A program made the position numbers and the translations under genes. Source: Agathobaculum ammoniilyticum (lineage in GTDB: Bacteria > Bacillota > Clostridia > Oscillospirales > Butyricicoccaceae). From it: 64,000 bases of DNA. Below, piece after piece: positions 44,934 through 52,003 of this stretch. Below the pieces are notes generated by a model that saw only the letters and a list, made by a program, of their open reading frames with translations, did no database searches and was not told where the DNA came from. Location of the stretch: positions 62,001 to 126,000 of the forward strand of contig NZ_JAOQJE010000002.1 of assembly GCF_025567315.1 (NCBI RefSeq), in the 5' to 3' direction. The stretch's first letter is position 1. Each line of letters opens with the position of its first letter.

Positions 44934-45003
44934 TTTTTTAAAATGTAAGGGTCTGTCAAAAGGTTTTTAAGTACTTTAAGGCAAAATGTTGATTTTGTTT
45001 ATT

Positions 45004-45849
45004 TTATGATACGAGTCCCAACCGGTTGAGCTGACGGGCATATTCTGCACCGGATGTTACAAGATAAATCCGTGTCGTTTCGATGCTGGAATGCCCCAGT
45101 ACGTCGGCCAGCCGCACAATGTCCTTGGAAGCCCGGTAAAAGAGGGTGGCAAACAGATGGCGGAAGTTGTGGGGGAACACCTTGGAGGGCTCCACCCCTG
45201 CATAATTGCAAAGCCGCTTCATCTCCCCCCAGATCTGCCGGCGACTCAGGCTGTTCCCGTTTCCTGTGAGAAAGATCTCACCGGAAACGGTTTTTTGTTT
45301 TTTGGCGTATTTGAGCAGCTTGCGGCAGAGCTTGCCGGGCAGAAGGATGGTGCGGATTTTCCCTTTCAGGAAAATATCTGCGCGTCCCTGCAGGGCAGCC
45401 TGCACGGTGATATATTTGACCTCGCTGACGCGGATACCGGTAGCACAGATGGTTTCCATCAGCAGGACGAGCCGCTCCTGCCCGCGCGCGCGTGCGGCCT
45501 CCAGCAGGCGGTCGTACTCCACACGCGTCAATTCGCGGGAGGCATCCCGGAACAGGCGGCGCTGGACCTTCAGGAAACGCGCCCGGCACTCGTCCCAGCC
45601 AAGGAAGCGGAACAGCCCGTTGAGCGCTGCCAGCATGGAGTTAATAGTGGTCGGCGCATAATGCTGGGATAAAAGAAATGCTTTCCAAGCTGCAATCTGC
45701 TCTCTGGTCACCGGTGCGCCGGACAACCATCGGCAAAAGGCTTCAGTATCCCGTCGGTATTTTTCGATTGTGCCGGGGCTGCGCTCTTCGGCATGCAGAT
45801 AACGCGTATAGGCCGACAGGCGCTCCTCGGTCAAATGGTAGCTTGTCAT
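45004..45849 (-). CDS. Tyrosine recombinase, active-site complete
   Basis: 281 residues. Core-binding domain (residues 5-85), catalytic domain with all residues: Arg140 (TGIRVSEV), Lys near 162-164 (FLKGKIRTI), His227 and Arg230 (PHNFRHLFA), His253 (LGHSSIETT), Tyr262 (TTRIYLV). Start after GGGAGGA. It ends 3 bases from the inverted repeat and is therefore the obvious candidate for the enzyme acting on the switch. Resembles XerC/RecV-type phase-variation recombinases in size, but no closer relation can be claimed. Confidence 0.92.
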   Translation of the reverse strand: MTSYHLTEERLSAYTRYLHAEERSPGTIEKYRRDTEAFCRWLSGAPVTREQIAAWKAFLLSQHYAPTTINSMLAALNGLFRFLGWDECRARFLKVQRRLFRDASRELTRVEYDRLLEAARARGQERLVLLMETICATGIRVSEVKYITVQAALQGRADIFLKGKIRTILLPGKLCRKLLKYAKKQKTVSGEIFLTGNGNSLSRRQIWGEMKRLCNYAGVEPSKVFPHNFRHLFATLFYRASKDIVRLADVLGHSSIETTRIYLVTSGAEYARQLNRLGLVS

Positions 45850-45941
45850 ACAAAATCCTCCCTATATAGCAAAGTGTTATCCCTATTTTACCTTGCATAA
45901 GGGCGGCTATGCGCAAGGGATTTGTGTCTGCAACAATTTTT

Positions 45942-45971
45942 TTGGAATAAAGAGCTTCCTTATGGTACATA
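45942..45971 (+). promoter_or_regulatory. Promoter of the DUF6870-like gene
   Basis: TTGGAA (45942-45947), 18 bases, TACATA (45966-45971) with TGG before it. The TATGGTACA string recurs at the serine recombinase promoter and, as TATGGTATA, in the invertible segment. Confidence 0.5.
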
Positions 45972-45994
45972 ATACCAGAAAAGGGGGAGGATTC

Positions 45995-46207
45995 ATGCAT
46001 AATACTGCTCAACACTCTCTGCCGGATATCAGGGAGGCTCGTGTCGATCCCACGCTGCCGGTGGACGAACGCCTGCGGCTGTTTGCCGCGGCCTGCGATG
46101 ACCCGCATCATTTCCGTGTGGGCGTCACGGAGGTAGAGGTGCTGTTTGATGCCGCCGCGCCCAGCCTGCAAAGCTGCCTCACGCGCCTGTGCCGCCGTTT
46201 GCAATAA
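45995..46207 (+). CDS. Small DUF6870-like protein, candidate recombination accessory factor
   Basis: 70 residues with AGGGGGAGG ribosome site. The pattern VDPTLPVDERLRLFAAACDDPHHFRVGVTEVEVLF is that of small DUF6870-type proteins (DPSLP.EER...F...I.NPY.F..G...V...F), which in clostridia often sit directly before a large serine recombinase. Function not established. The position 114 bases before the recombinase makes it a candidate for the directionality (excision) factor. That is inference. Confidence 0.6.
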   Translation: MHNTAQHSLPDIREARVDPTLPVDERLRLFAAACDDPHHFRVGVTEVEVLFDAAAPSLQSCLTRLCRRLQ

Positions 46208-46237
46208 TGCCAAATCCTGCATGATCTCGGTTCAAAC

Positions 46238-46266
46238 TTGCGGCGCACCTGCGGATATGGTACAAT
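46238..46266 (+). promoter_or_regulatory. Promoter of the serine recombinase
   Basis: TTGCGG (46238-46243), 17 bases, TACAAT (46261-46266), TGG before the -10. It looks vegetative. No sporulation-sigma pattern was recognised. Confidence 0.65.
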
Positions 46267-46320
46267 GATTGACGCAAAACACAGCTTTCGGCGTGCCATT
46301 TGAAAGAAGGAGGCATGCCA

Positions 46321-47985
46321 GTGGCAAGAAAAAGTAAATATGAGGAACGGTCCACCAGACCGCGCGCGCGGCTGTGGAAGCCGGCGCTGTATGTCCGGCT
46401 GTCCCGCGAGGACGGCGACCGCGAGGAGAGCGACAGCATCGTCAGCCAGCGCGAGTTGCTGACCGAATTCGCCGCCGCGCGGGAGGATATGGTCGATCCG
46501 CGGCTGTATACGGATGACGGGTGTACGGGAACGGATTTCGACCGGCCGGCTTTCCAGCGCATGCTGGAGGAGCTGCGGGCGGGGAAGATCGACTGCGTGA
46601 TCGTCAAGGACCTGTCGCGTTTCGGACGAAATTACGTCGGCGTGGGCGAATACCTCGAGCGGGTATTCCCTATGCTGAACGTCCGTTTCATCTCGGTCAA
46701 CGACCAGGTGGACAGCTTCCTTGACCCGCGTTCGATGAACAATCTGGTTGTACCGTTTAAAAACATCATCAACGATGAATACTGCCGCGATATCTCGAAC
46801 AAGGTGCGCGCTTCGCTTGACCTGAAGCGGCGCCAGGGGAAGTTCATCGGCTCGTTCGCCTCCTACGGTTACCGTAAGGCGCCGGACGACCACAGCCGCC
46901 TGCTGATCGACGAACCGGCTGCAGCGGTTGTGCGTGATATTTTCGACTGGTTTGCCGGCGGCATGAGCGTGCTCGGCATCGCCAAGCGGCTGAACGCGGC
47001 AGGGGTACCCAACCCCGCCGCCTATAAGCGCGCACAGGGGATGAACTACCGGCATCCGGCCGCAGAAAAGCTCGACGGCCTGTGGCCGGACAGCTCGGTG
47101 CGCCGCATTTTGAAAAACCGGCTGTACACCGGCACGATGGTGCAGGGGAAAAACCGCATCAAAAGCTATAAGCTGCATATCAGCGAGGCGGTGCCGGAGG
47201 AGGAGTGGATTGCGGTCGAAAAAACGCACGAGGCGATTATTCCGAGCGACCTGTTCGAGCGGGTACAGTCGCTGTTCGAGCGGGATACGCGTACCGCACC
47301 GGCGAAGAAAGAGGTCTACCTGTTTTCCGGCTTTCTGCGCTGCGCGGACTGCGGCAGGGCGATGAACCGCAAGCAGATCTCCCAGCCCTATGGGGACTAC
47401 CATTATTATATCTGCTCCACATTCAAGAAGCAGCACAGCGGCGCCTGCACCAAGCACACCATCCGCAGCGACCGGCTGGAGCAGGCGGTCCTGGAGACCC
47501 TGCGGCATCAGATCGCGCTGGCGGTCGAGATGGACGAGCTGATTGCGACAATTAATCAAAGTGGCGCGCGTAACCGCTCCGTAAAGCATTTGGTGGACGA
47601 GAGGGTGCAGCTGGAAACAGAGCGTAGCCGTATTGAGCAGATGAAACTCTCTCTGTATCCGGACTGGAAGGCAGGGGATATTTCCCGTGACGAATATCAC
47701 CGGCTCAAGGAACAGTTTGAACAGCGGCAGGCGAAGCTGGATGCTCGCATTATCTCGATACAGGCACGAATTGACGAGGTGCAGAACGGTGTGGATGAAA
47801 CCAATTCGTTCTTGTCCCAGTTCGCCAAGTACCGTAATCTGCAAAAGCTGACGCGTGAGGCCGTTGTCGAGCTGATCGACATGATTTATGTGCATGAAGG
47901 CGGCAGCATCACAATCCGGTTTAAATTCTCGGACGCTTATGCGGCGGCAAAGGACTATATTCAGGATCATGGGCAAACCGCATGA
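46321..47985 (+). CDS. Large serine recombinase (putative spoVAD-element excisase/integrase)
   Basis: 554 residues. Resolvase catalytic domain with nucleophile Ser28 (YVRLSRED), conserved IVSQRELL and VKDLSRFGRNY. Recombinase domain (YGYRKAPDDHSRLLIDEPAAAVVRDIF). Zinc ribbon with CxxC at 341-344 (CADCG) and Cys near 365 and 376 (YYICS, GACTKH). Then a long coiled coil (about 400-500) and a C-terminal tail. The GTG at 46321 is preferred: AGGAGG (46308-46313) is 7 bases away, while the ATG at 46315 touches it. It ends 36 bases from attR. Confidence 0.93.
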   Translation: MARKSKYEERSTRPRARLWKPALYVRLSREDGDREESDSIVSQRELLTEFAAAREDMVDPRLYTDDGCTGTDFDRPAFQRMLEELRAGKIDCVIVKDLSRFGRNYVGVGEYLERVFPMLNVRFISVNDQVDSFLDPRSMNNLVVPFKNIINDEYCRDISNKVRASLDLKRRQGKFIGSFASYGYRKAPDDHSRLLIDEPAAAVVRDIFDWFAGGMSVLGIAKRLNAAGVPNPAAYKRAQGMNYRHPAAEKLDGLWPDSSVRRILKNRLYTGTMVQGKNRIKSYKLHISEAVPEEEWIAVEKTHEAIIPSDLFERVQSLFERDTRTAPAKKEVYLFSGFLRCADCGRAMNRKQISQPYGDYHYYICSTFKKQHSGACTKHTIRSDRLEQAVLETLRHQIALAVEMDELIATINQSGARNRSVKHLVDERVQLETERSRIEQMKLSLYPDWKAGDISRDEYHRLKEQFEQRQAKLDARIISIQARIDEVQNGVDETNSFLSQFAKYRNLQKLTREAVVELIDMIYVHEGGSITIRFKFSDAYAAAKDYIQDHGQTA

Positions 47986-48000
47986 GCAGGGGACCCTAAT

Positions 48001-48046
48001 GGTCCTAAAAAACCGTCTTCCCCCGCCGCTTACGACACGCTTTCTA
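48001..48046 (+). other. attR: right junction of the spoVAD intervening element
   Basis: The element half ends ...AAAAAACCGTCTTC (to 48020), core CCCC (48021-48024), chromosomal half GCCGCTTACGACACG. Reverse complement of the element half begins GAAGACGGTTTTTTAGGACC, matching the left element end GAAGATGTTATTTTAGACCC. The dyad centre falls on the CC pair shared with attL. Confidence 0.85.
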
Positions 48047-48414
48047 CGCTTTTGTCCGACCTTGGTGCGCAGCCGGCCGATTTCGACTGCATCGTGACCG
48101 GTGACCTCGGCCATGTGGGGGCGGATATCCTGCTCACCCTGCTGCGGGAGGATAAGATCGACCTGTCGCCCGTGTACTCGGACTGCGGCAGCCTGCTGTT
48201 CGGGGATGAACAGGACGCACATGCGGGCGGTTCGGGCTGCGGCTGCTCGGCCGCGGTGCTGTGCGGCCCGCTGCTGCGGGATATGGAGGGCGGCCGGCTC
48301 CGGCGCCTGGTGTTCGCCGGCACGGGCGCAATGATGAGCCCGACCTCGGTGCAGCAGGGACAGCCCATCGCGGGCATCTGCCACGCGGTCGTGATCGAAA
48401 GGAGCGGCGCATGA
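48022..48414 (+). pseudogene. spoVAD: SpoVAD, 3' part (130 codons), separated from its start
   Basis: Begins in frame at the CCC shared with the left part and continues AAYDTLSTLLSDLGAQPADFDCIV (read in pieces), with the family motifs TGDLGHVGADIL, HAGGSGCGCSAAVLCG and SPTSVQQGQPIAGICHAVV. No frameshift or stop, so it is preserved coding sequence, not decay. It has no start codon with a ribosome site of its own. The stop overlaps spoVAE (ATGA). Confidence 0.93.
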
Positions 48415-48776
48415 ACTGGATGGAATATGTCAATGCCTTTTGGGTGGGCGGCGCGATCTGCGCGGTCTGCCAGGTGTTCATTGACAAAACAAAGCTGACG
48501 CCCGCGCGCATTCTGGTTAGCTTGGTGGTGATCGGCGTGTTCCTGCAGGCGATCGGGGTGTATCAACCGCTCGTGGATTACGCGGGCGCGGGCGCGACCG
48601 TGCCGCTGCTCGGCTTCGGCTATTCGCTGGCCAAGGGCGTGGCGAAGGCGGTCGCGGAAAGCGGCCTGCTGGGCGTGTTCACCGGCGGCGTGACCGGCGC
48701 GGCGGGCGGCATCGCGGCGGCGATCGTGTTCGGCTGCCTGTTCGCCCTGCTGGCAAAGCCGAAATCCAAAAGCTGA
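48411..48776 (+). CDS. spoVAE: Stage V sporulation protein AE
   Basis: 121 residues, hydrophobic, third gene of the clostridial spoVAC-AD-AE set: FWVGGAICAVCQVFIDKTKLTPARILV, then GAGATVPLLGFGYSLAKGVAKAV and a glycine/alanine-rich helix. Part of the dipicolinate channel. Because of the element it is cut off from the operon promoter by more than 15 kb, so its expression in spores would also depend on excision or on readthrough from the recombinase gene. Confidence 0.93.
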   Translation: MNWMEYVNAFWVGGAICAVCQVFIDKTKLTPARILVSLVVIGVFLQAIGVYQPLVDYAGAGATVPLLGFGYSLAKGVAKAVAESGLLGVFTGGVTGAAGGIAAAIVFGCLFALLAKPKSKS

Positions 48777-48781
48777 GCCGC

Positions 48782-48810
48782 TTGCGGGCAAGGGAAAATC
48801 CCGTTATAAT
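48782..48810 (+). promoter_or_regulatory. Promoter of dus
   Basis: TTGCGG (48782-48787), 17 bases, TATAAT (48805-48810), 38 bases before the start. Confidence 0.75.
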
Positions 48811-48848
48811 AGAACACAATGGGATCAATTGACAAAAGGGGTTTTTCC

Positions 48849-49811
48849 ATGCAGTATTATTTCGCCCCCATGGAGGGCGTGACCGGCGCGGTCTACCGCC
48901 GCGCGCATCATGCGTATTTCCCGGGGATAGACAAGTATTTCATGCCATTTATCACGCCGACCGCGAACGGCCGTCTGACCCCGCGCCAGAAGCGCGACGT
49001 CGCGGCCGAGGCCAACGCGGGCGTGCCTGCGGTGCCGCAGCTGTTGACCAGGTCCGCTCCGGATTTCATCTGGGCGGCGAACGCCCTGGCGGAGATGGGC
49101 TATCCGGAGGTCAACCTGAACCTTGGATGCCCCTCGGGTACGGTAACGGCCAAGGGCAAGGGCGCGGGTTTCCTCGCCCATCCGGACGAGCTGGACCGGT
49201 TTTTTGACGCGGTATTCTCGGCGTGCAGGGCGGCGGTGTCGGTCAAAACGCGCCTGGGTGTGCGCGACCCCGCGGAATTTGACCGCCTGCTCGCGGTCTA
49301 CAACCGCTATCCGATTGCCGAGTTGACCATCCACCCGCGCGTGCGGGTGGATTTTTATCGGGGCGGCGTGCGCGAGGCGGCGTTTGCCGCAGCCCTGCCG
49401 CAGTGCCGCATGCCGGTCTGCTATAATGGAGACGTTGCCAGCGAAGCGGTCGCCGCCGCGGTCGGCGCGCGGTACCCCGCGGTGCGGGCGGTGATGATAG
49501 GCCGCGGGCTGGTCGGTGACCCCTCGTTGGTCACGCGGCTGCGCGGCGGCCCGCGTGCGGATAAGACGGTGCTGGAGGCGTTCCACAATACCCTGTACGA
49601 GCGCTACTGCGCCGCGTTCGGCGACCGCCGGATCGCGATGCTGCGCATGAAAGAGGTCTGGTTTTACCACCTGAACCTGTTTGCAGACAGTGAAAAATAC
49701 GGCAAGCGGCTGCGTAAGGCGGCAGGACCGGACGATTTCCTCGCGGCAGCGGCGGCGGTGTTCCGCGATTTGCCGCTGCGCGAACAGGTGGAGCCGGGCT
49801 GGTTCCGCTAA
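48849..49811 (+). CDS. dus: tRNA-dihydrouridine synthase
   Basis: FMN enzyme reducing uridines in tRNA. 320 residues: FAPMEGVTGAVYRRAH at the start, NLNLGCPSGTVTAKGKGAG with the catalytic Cys, VKTRLG, HPRVRVDFYRG, YNGDV, and MIGRGLVGDPSL for FMN. Subfamily (DusA/B/C) not assigned. Confidence 0.93.
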   Translation: MQYYFAPMEGVTGAVYRRAHHAYFPGIDKYFMPFITPTANGRLTPRQKRDVAAEANAGVPAVPQLLTRSAPDFIWAANALAEMGYPEVNLNLGCPSGTVTAKGKGAGFLAHPDELDRFFDAVFSACRAAVSVKTRLGVRDPAEFDRLLAVYNRYPIAELTIHPRVRVDFYRGGVREAAFAAALPQCRMPVCYNGDVASEAVAAAVGARYPAVRAVMIGRGLVGDPSLVTRLRGGPRADKTVLEAFHNTLYERYCAAFGDRRIAMLRMKEVWFYHLNLFADSEKYGKRLRKAAGPDDFLAAAAAVFRDLPLREQVEPGWFR

Positions 49812-49817
49812 AAAAGG

Positions 49818-49854
49818 AAAGGCTCCTATCCTTTCGGGATAGGAGCCTTTTTTG
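49818..49854 (+). terminator. Terminator after dus
   Basis: AAAGGCTCCTATCC, loop TTTC, GGATAGGAGCCTTTTTT (one unpaired G). Confidence 0.92.
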
Positions 49855-49878
49855 CCGCCCCGCAGTACGGAGCAGTAA

Positions 49879-49891
49879 GGGGGGGGGGGGG
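49879..49891. repeat. 13-base poly-G tract
   Basis: Run of 13 G between the convergent dus and ROK genes, followed by a CCATCCCC / GGGGGACGG hairpin that may end the ROK transcript. Long G runs are prone to slippage and to sequencing error. Confidence 0.9.
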
Positions 49892-49919
49892 CCATCCCCT
49901 TGGGGGACGGCGGATTGTG

Positions 49920-50801
49920 TTACAGGGCTTGCTGCTGCAGCCAGCGGTACGCGCCCGCCATGCCCGCGCTGTTGCCCAGCTCGGCAAAGGCGAGACGGGT
50001 GTGTGCCAGCATGAACGGGTTGGCGAAGCGCTGCAAATGGCTCTCGAGCAGAGGGCGCAGATAGGCACTCTGCCCCATGATGCCGCCGCCGAGCACGACC
50101 GCCGCGGGGTCCATCACGCACATGCACGCGGCGACGCCCTGCGCGAGCGTCCCGCACAGCGCGTCGATCTCCTGCGCGCAGACCGTGTCGCCCGCCTGCG
50201 CGCGGGCGAAGATCTGCCGCCCGTCCAGCGTTTCGCCGGTCTGCTCTGCAACGCGTCGGATGAGCGCGGTGGTCGAGGCCTGCTGCTCGAACGCACGGCC
50301 GTTTACCGGCATGTAGCCGATCTCGCCCGCGCTGCCCGCATGCCCGTGCCAGACCTTTCCGTCCAGCACGACCGCGCCGCCGATGCCCGTGCCGACGGTC
50401 AGGCAGAGCACGCTGTCCGCGCCCCGCCCCGCGCCGTAGGCGGCCTCGCCAAGCGCGGCGCAGTTGACGTCGTTTTCGACCGCGCAGGGCAGGCGGAACG
50501 CCTGCTCGACCGCGGTTTTGAGGTTGCGCCCCGTATAACCGGGGATATTTTCATTGGCGTACAGGATTACGCCCGTCCGGTGGTCCACCATGCCGGCGGT
50601 CGAGACCGCGATGCCAGACGGGTTGTACTTGCCGACCAGCCCGCCGATCAGGTCGAGCAGCTTGCGCTCCACGCCCGCGCCGCCGAGCGTTTTGGCGTCG
50701 GTCGGCGTTTCCCAGCGCGAGGAGAAAACGATTTCCCCGCCGGGATCGTGCGCGGCGCCGTATTTGATCGAGGTGCCGCCAATATCAAAGCATAGAACCA
50801 T
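49920..50801 (-). CDS. ROK-family sugar kinase
   Basis: 293 residues. Phosphate-binding loop FDIGGTSIKYG at the start, catalytic Asp in ENDVNCAALGE, sugar-binding region GTGIGGAVVLDGKVWHG and HAGSAGEIGYMP. The ROK zinc motif (GHxGxxG...CxCGxxGC) appears reduced: the CxCGxxGC part is replaced by NGRAFEQQASTTAL, so zinc is probably not bound. Glucokinase or N-acetylmannosamine kinase activity are both possible. Last gene of the catabolic operon. Confidence 0.88.
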   Translation of the reverse strand: MVLCFDIGGTSIKYGAAHDPGGEIVFSSRWETPTDAKTLGGAGVERKLLDLIGGLVGKYNPSGIAVSTAGMVDHRTGVILYANENIPGYTGRNLKTAVEQAFRLPCAVENDVNCAALGEAAYGAGRGADSVLCLTVGTGIGGAVVLDGKVWHGHAGSAGEIGYMPVNGRAFEQQASTTALIRRVAEQTGETLDGRQIFARAQAGDTVCAQEIDALCGTLAQGVAACMCVMDPAAVVLGGGIMGQSAYLRPLLESHLQRFANPFMLAHTRLAFAELGNSAGMAGAYRWLQQQAL

Positions 50802-50828
50802 TGCGTATCCATCCTTCCGGCGGCCGGT

Positions 50829-51266
50829 TCAGGCGAGCAGAGCGCAGAACTCCTCTGGCGTTTTGGCCGAGAAAAGCTGCTCCATGCGGCCGTCGTCCAT
50901 CAGGACCTCGGCCAGCTCGCCGAGCAGGTCGATGTGGCTGTCAGGGTCGGTCGCGGCCAGGGTGATAATCAGGCGGACCGGATCGTTGTCGCCCGCGCCG
51001 AACGATACCGGCGGATTGAGCGTGGAAAAAGCGAGCGCCAGACGGTTGGCGCCGCATTCCGGCCGCGCATGCGCCAGCGCCAGGCCCTTTGCCAGCACGA
51101 AATACGGGCCGTTCTTGTGTACGGATTCGATCATGCCCTCGATATAGCTTTGCTCGATATCTCCCGCGTCCCGCAGGGGGGCCGCCGCCTGGCGGATCGC
51201 ATCCTCCCAGTCCGCGGCCGCAAGGCCGATCTGCACATCCTTTGCCGTGATCTTTTCTAACAGCAT
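50829..51266 (-). CDS. PTS EIIA component, fructose/mannitol type
   Basis: 145 residues of PTS_EIIA type 2. The phospho-acceptor His is in GLALAHARPE. SYIEGMIESVHKNGPYFVLAKG is family-typical. The start (51266) follows AGGAGG. The upstream extension in the open frame is not used. It supplies phosphate to the IIB domain of the IICB protein encoded upstream. Confidence 0.9.
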   Translation of the reverse strand: MLLEKITAKDVQIGLAAADWEDAIRQAAAPLRDAGDIEQSYIEGMIESVHKNGPYFVLAKGLALAHARPECGANRLALAFSTLNPPVSFGAGDNDPVRLIITLAATDPDSHIDLLGELAEVLMDDGRMEQLFSAKTPEEFCALLA

Positions 51267-51280
51267 GGTAATGATTCCTC

Positions 51281-51928
51281 CTAAAACTCTGCGATCAGCG
51301 AGGGTACGTCCACGTCCGCGAGCGAATCGCACAGGCGGTACTGACCCTCAAAGGTACAATACTTGGTCACGTCGTTGGGTACGACCAGCACGCGCATATC
51401 CGCGTTGCGGCCGGCCAGCAGACCGTTGAGCGAATCCTCAACCACCAGGCACTCGGCCGGCGTGCAGCCGAGCTTTTCGGCCGCCTTGAGGAACAGGTCG
51501 GGGTTGGGCTTGATGCGTTCGACGTCTTCAGCCGTGACCAGCAGGTCGAAATACTGCATTAGGTGCAGGCGTTCGAGGTGTACGGTCGGCTTTTTGCGGC
51601 CGGAGGAGGTCGCCAGCGCGACCGACAGGCCGTTTTCCCTGGCGCTTTTCAGGAAGTCCTCCACGCCGGGCTTTGCCGGCAGGCGGCCGCTTTCCTCGAT
51701 GAAGCACGCCAGCGTGTCCTGCGCGAACGCGTCGCGGTCCACGTGGATGCCCTTGGCGTCCAGCTTGCGGAACAGGTCCTCCGCATTGGAGCCGACACAG
51801 GCCAGGAATTCCTGCACGGACAGGTCGTACTGCTTGTGTACACGGAACCATTCGACATAGATCCGGTACCATACGACCTCGGTATCGACGATCAGGCCGT
51901 CAAAATCCATGATAATCGTTTTCAGCAT
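51281..51928 (-). CDS. HAD-superfamily phosphatase/phosphomutase
   Basis: 215 residues, subfamily I with helical cap: nucleophile motif DFDGLIVDTE, second motif ATSSGR, Lys/Asp motif IKPNPDLFLKAAEKLG and VVEDSLNGLLAG. Related to beta-phosphoglucomutase and sugar-phosphate phosphatases. DFDGLI rather than DxDGT is common among these. In the PTS operon, so it presumably acts on the imported phosphosugar or a product of it. Confidence 0.88.
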   Translation of the reverse strand: MLKTIIMDFDGLIVDTEVVWYRIYVEWFRVHKQYDLSVQEFLACVGSNAEDLFRKLDAKGIHVDRDAFAQDTLACFIEESGRLPAKPGVEDFLKSARENGLSVALATSSGRKKPTVHLERLHLMQYFDLLVTAEDVERIKPNPDLFLKAAEKLGCTPAECLVVEDSLNGLLAGRNADMRVLVVPNDVTKYCTFEGQYRLCDSLADVDVPSLIAEF

Positions 51929-51961
51929 ACTGACTCTCTTTTCAATAAACGGGTAAAGGAA

Positions 51962-51988
51962 GCGCCGCCGCTGGACCAGCGGCGGCGC
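51962..51988 (-). terminator. Strong hairpin between the IICB and HAD genes (attenuator-like)
   Basis: GCGCCGCCGCT, 5-base loop, AGCGGCGGCGC: perfect 11-bp GC stem without a T run. Inside an operon this more likely protects or partly attenuates the mRNA than terminates it. Confidence 0.6.
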
Positions 51989-52003
51989 CGCCCTTACAGG
52001 CTG

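Larger units (their letters stand above)
44686..45000. repeat. Putative invertible promoter segment bounded by 19-bp inverted repeats
   Basis: AAACAAAATCAACATTTTG at 44686-44704 recurs exactly in reverse complement at 44982-45000. A third, 14-bp copy (AAATCAACATTTTG, 44743-44756) has the first orientation and extends into TTTA, so the sites look like AAACAAAA/TTTTGTTT arms around a short spacer, as in tyrosine-recombinase sites. The first copy lies 17 bases before the 44668 start codon. The last lies 3 bases after the active recombinase's stop. Inversion would turn the promoter at 44904-44933 toward the adhesin operon. Confidence 0.7.
32214..48022. mobile_element. 15.8-kb skin-like intervening element inside spoVAD
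   Basis: Direct evidence: the two spoVAD halves lie on either side, both intact and in register across a 4-bp CCCG repeat 15,810 bp apart. A large serine recombinase (46321-47985) ends 36 bases from the right junction. The outer ends of the element form inverted arms. Cargo from left to right: class B sortase, giant Cna-B adhesin, degenerate tyrosine recombinase, an inverted-repeat-bounded promoter segment, active tyrosine recombinase, small DUF6870-like protein, serine recombinase. GC content is like the host's, so it is either old or came from a relative. The layout equals that of recombinase-excised elements in sporulation genes such as skin in sigK. Confidence 0.9.
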
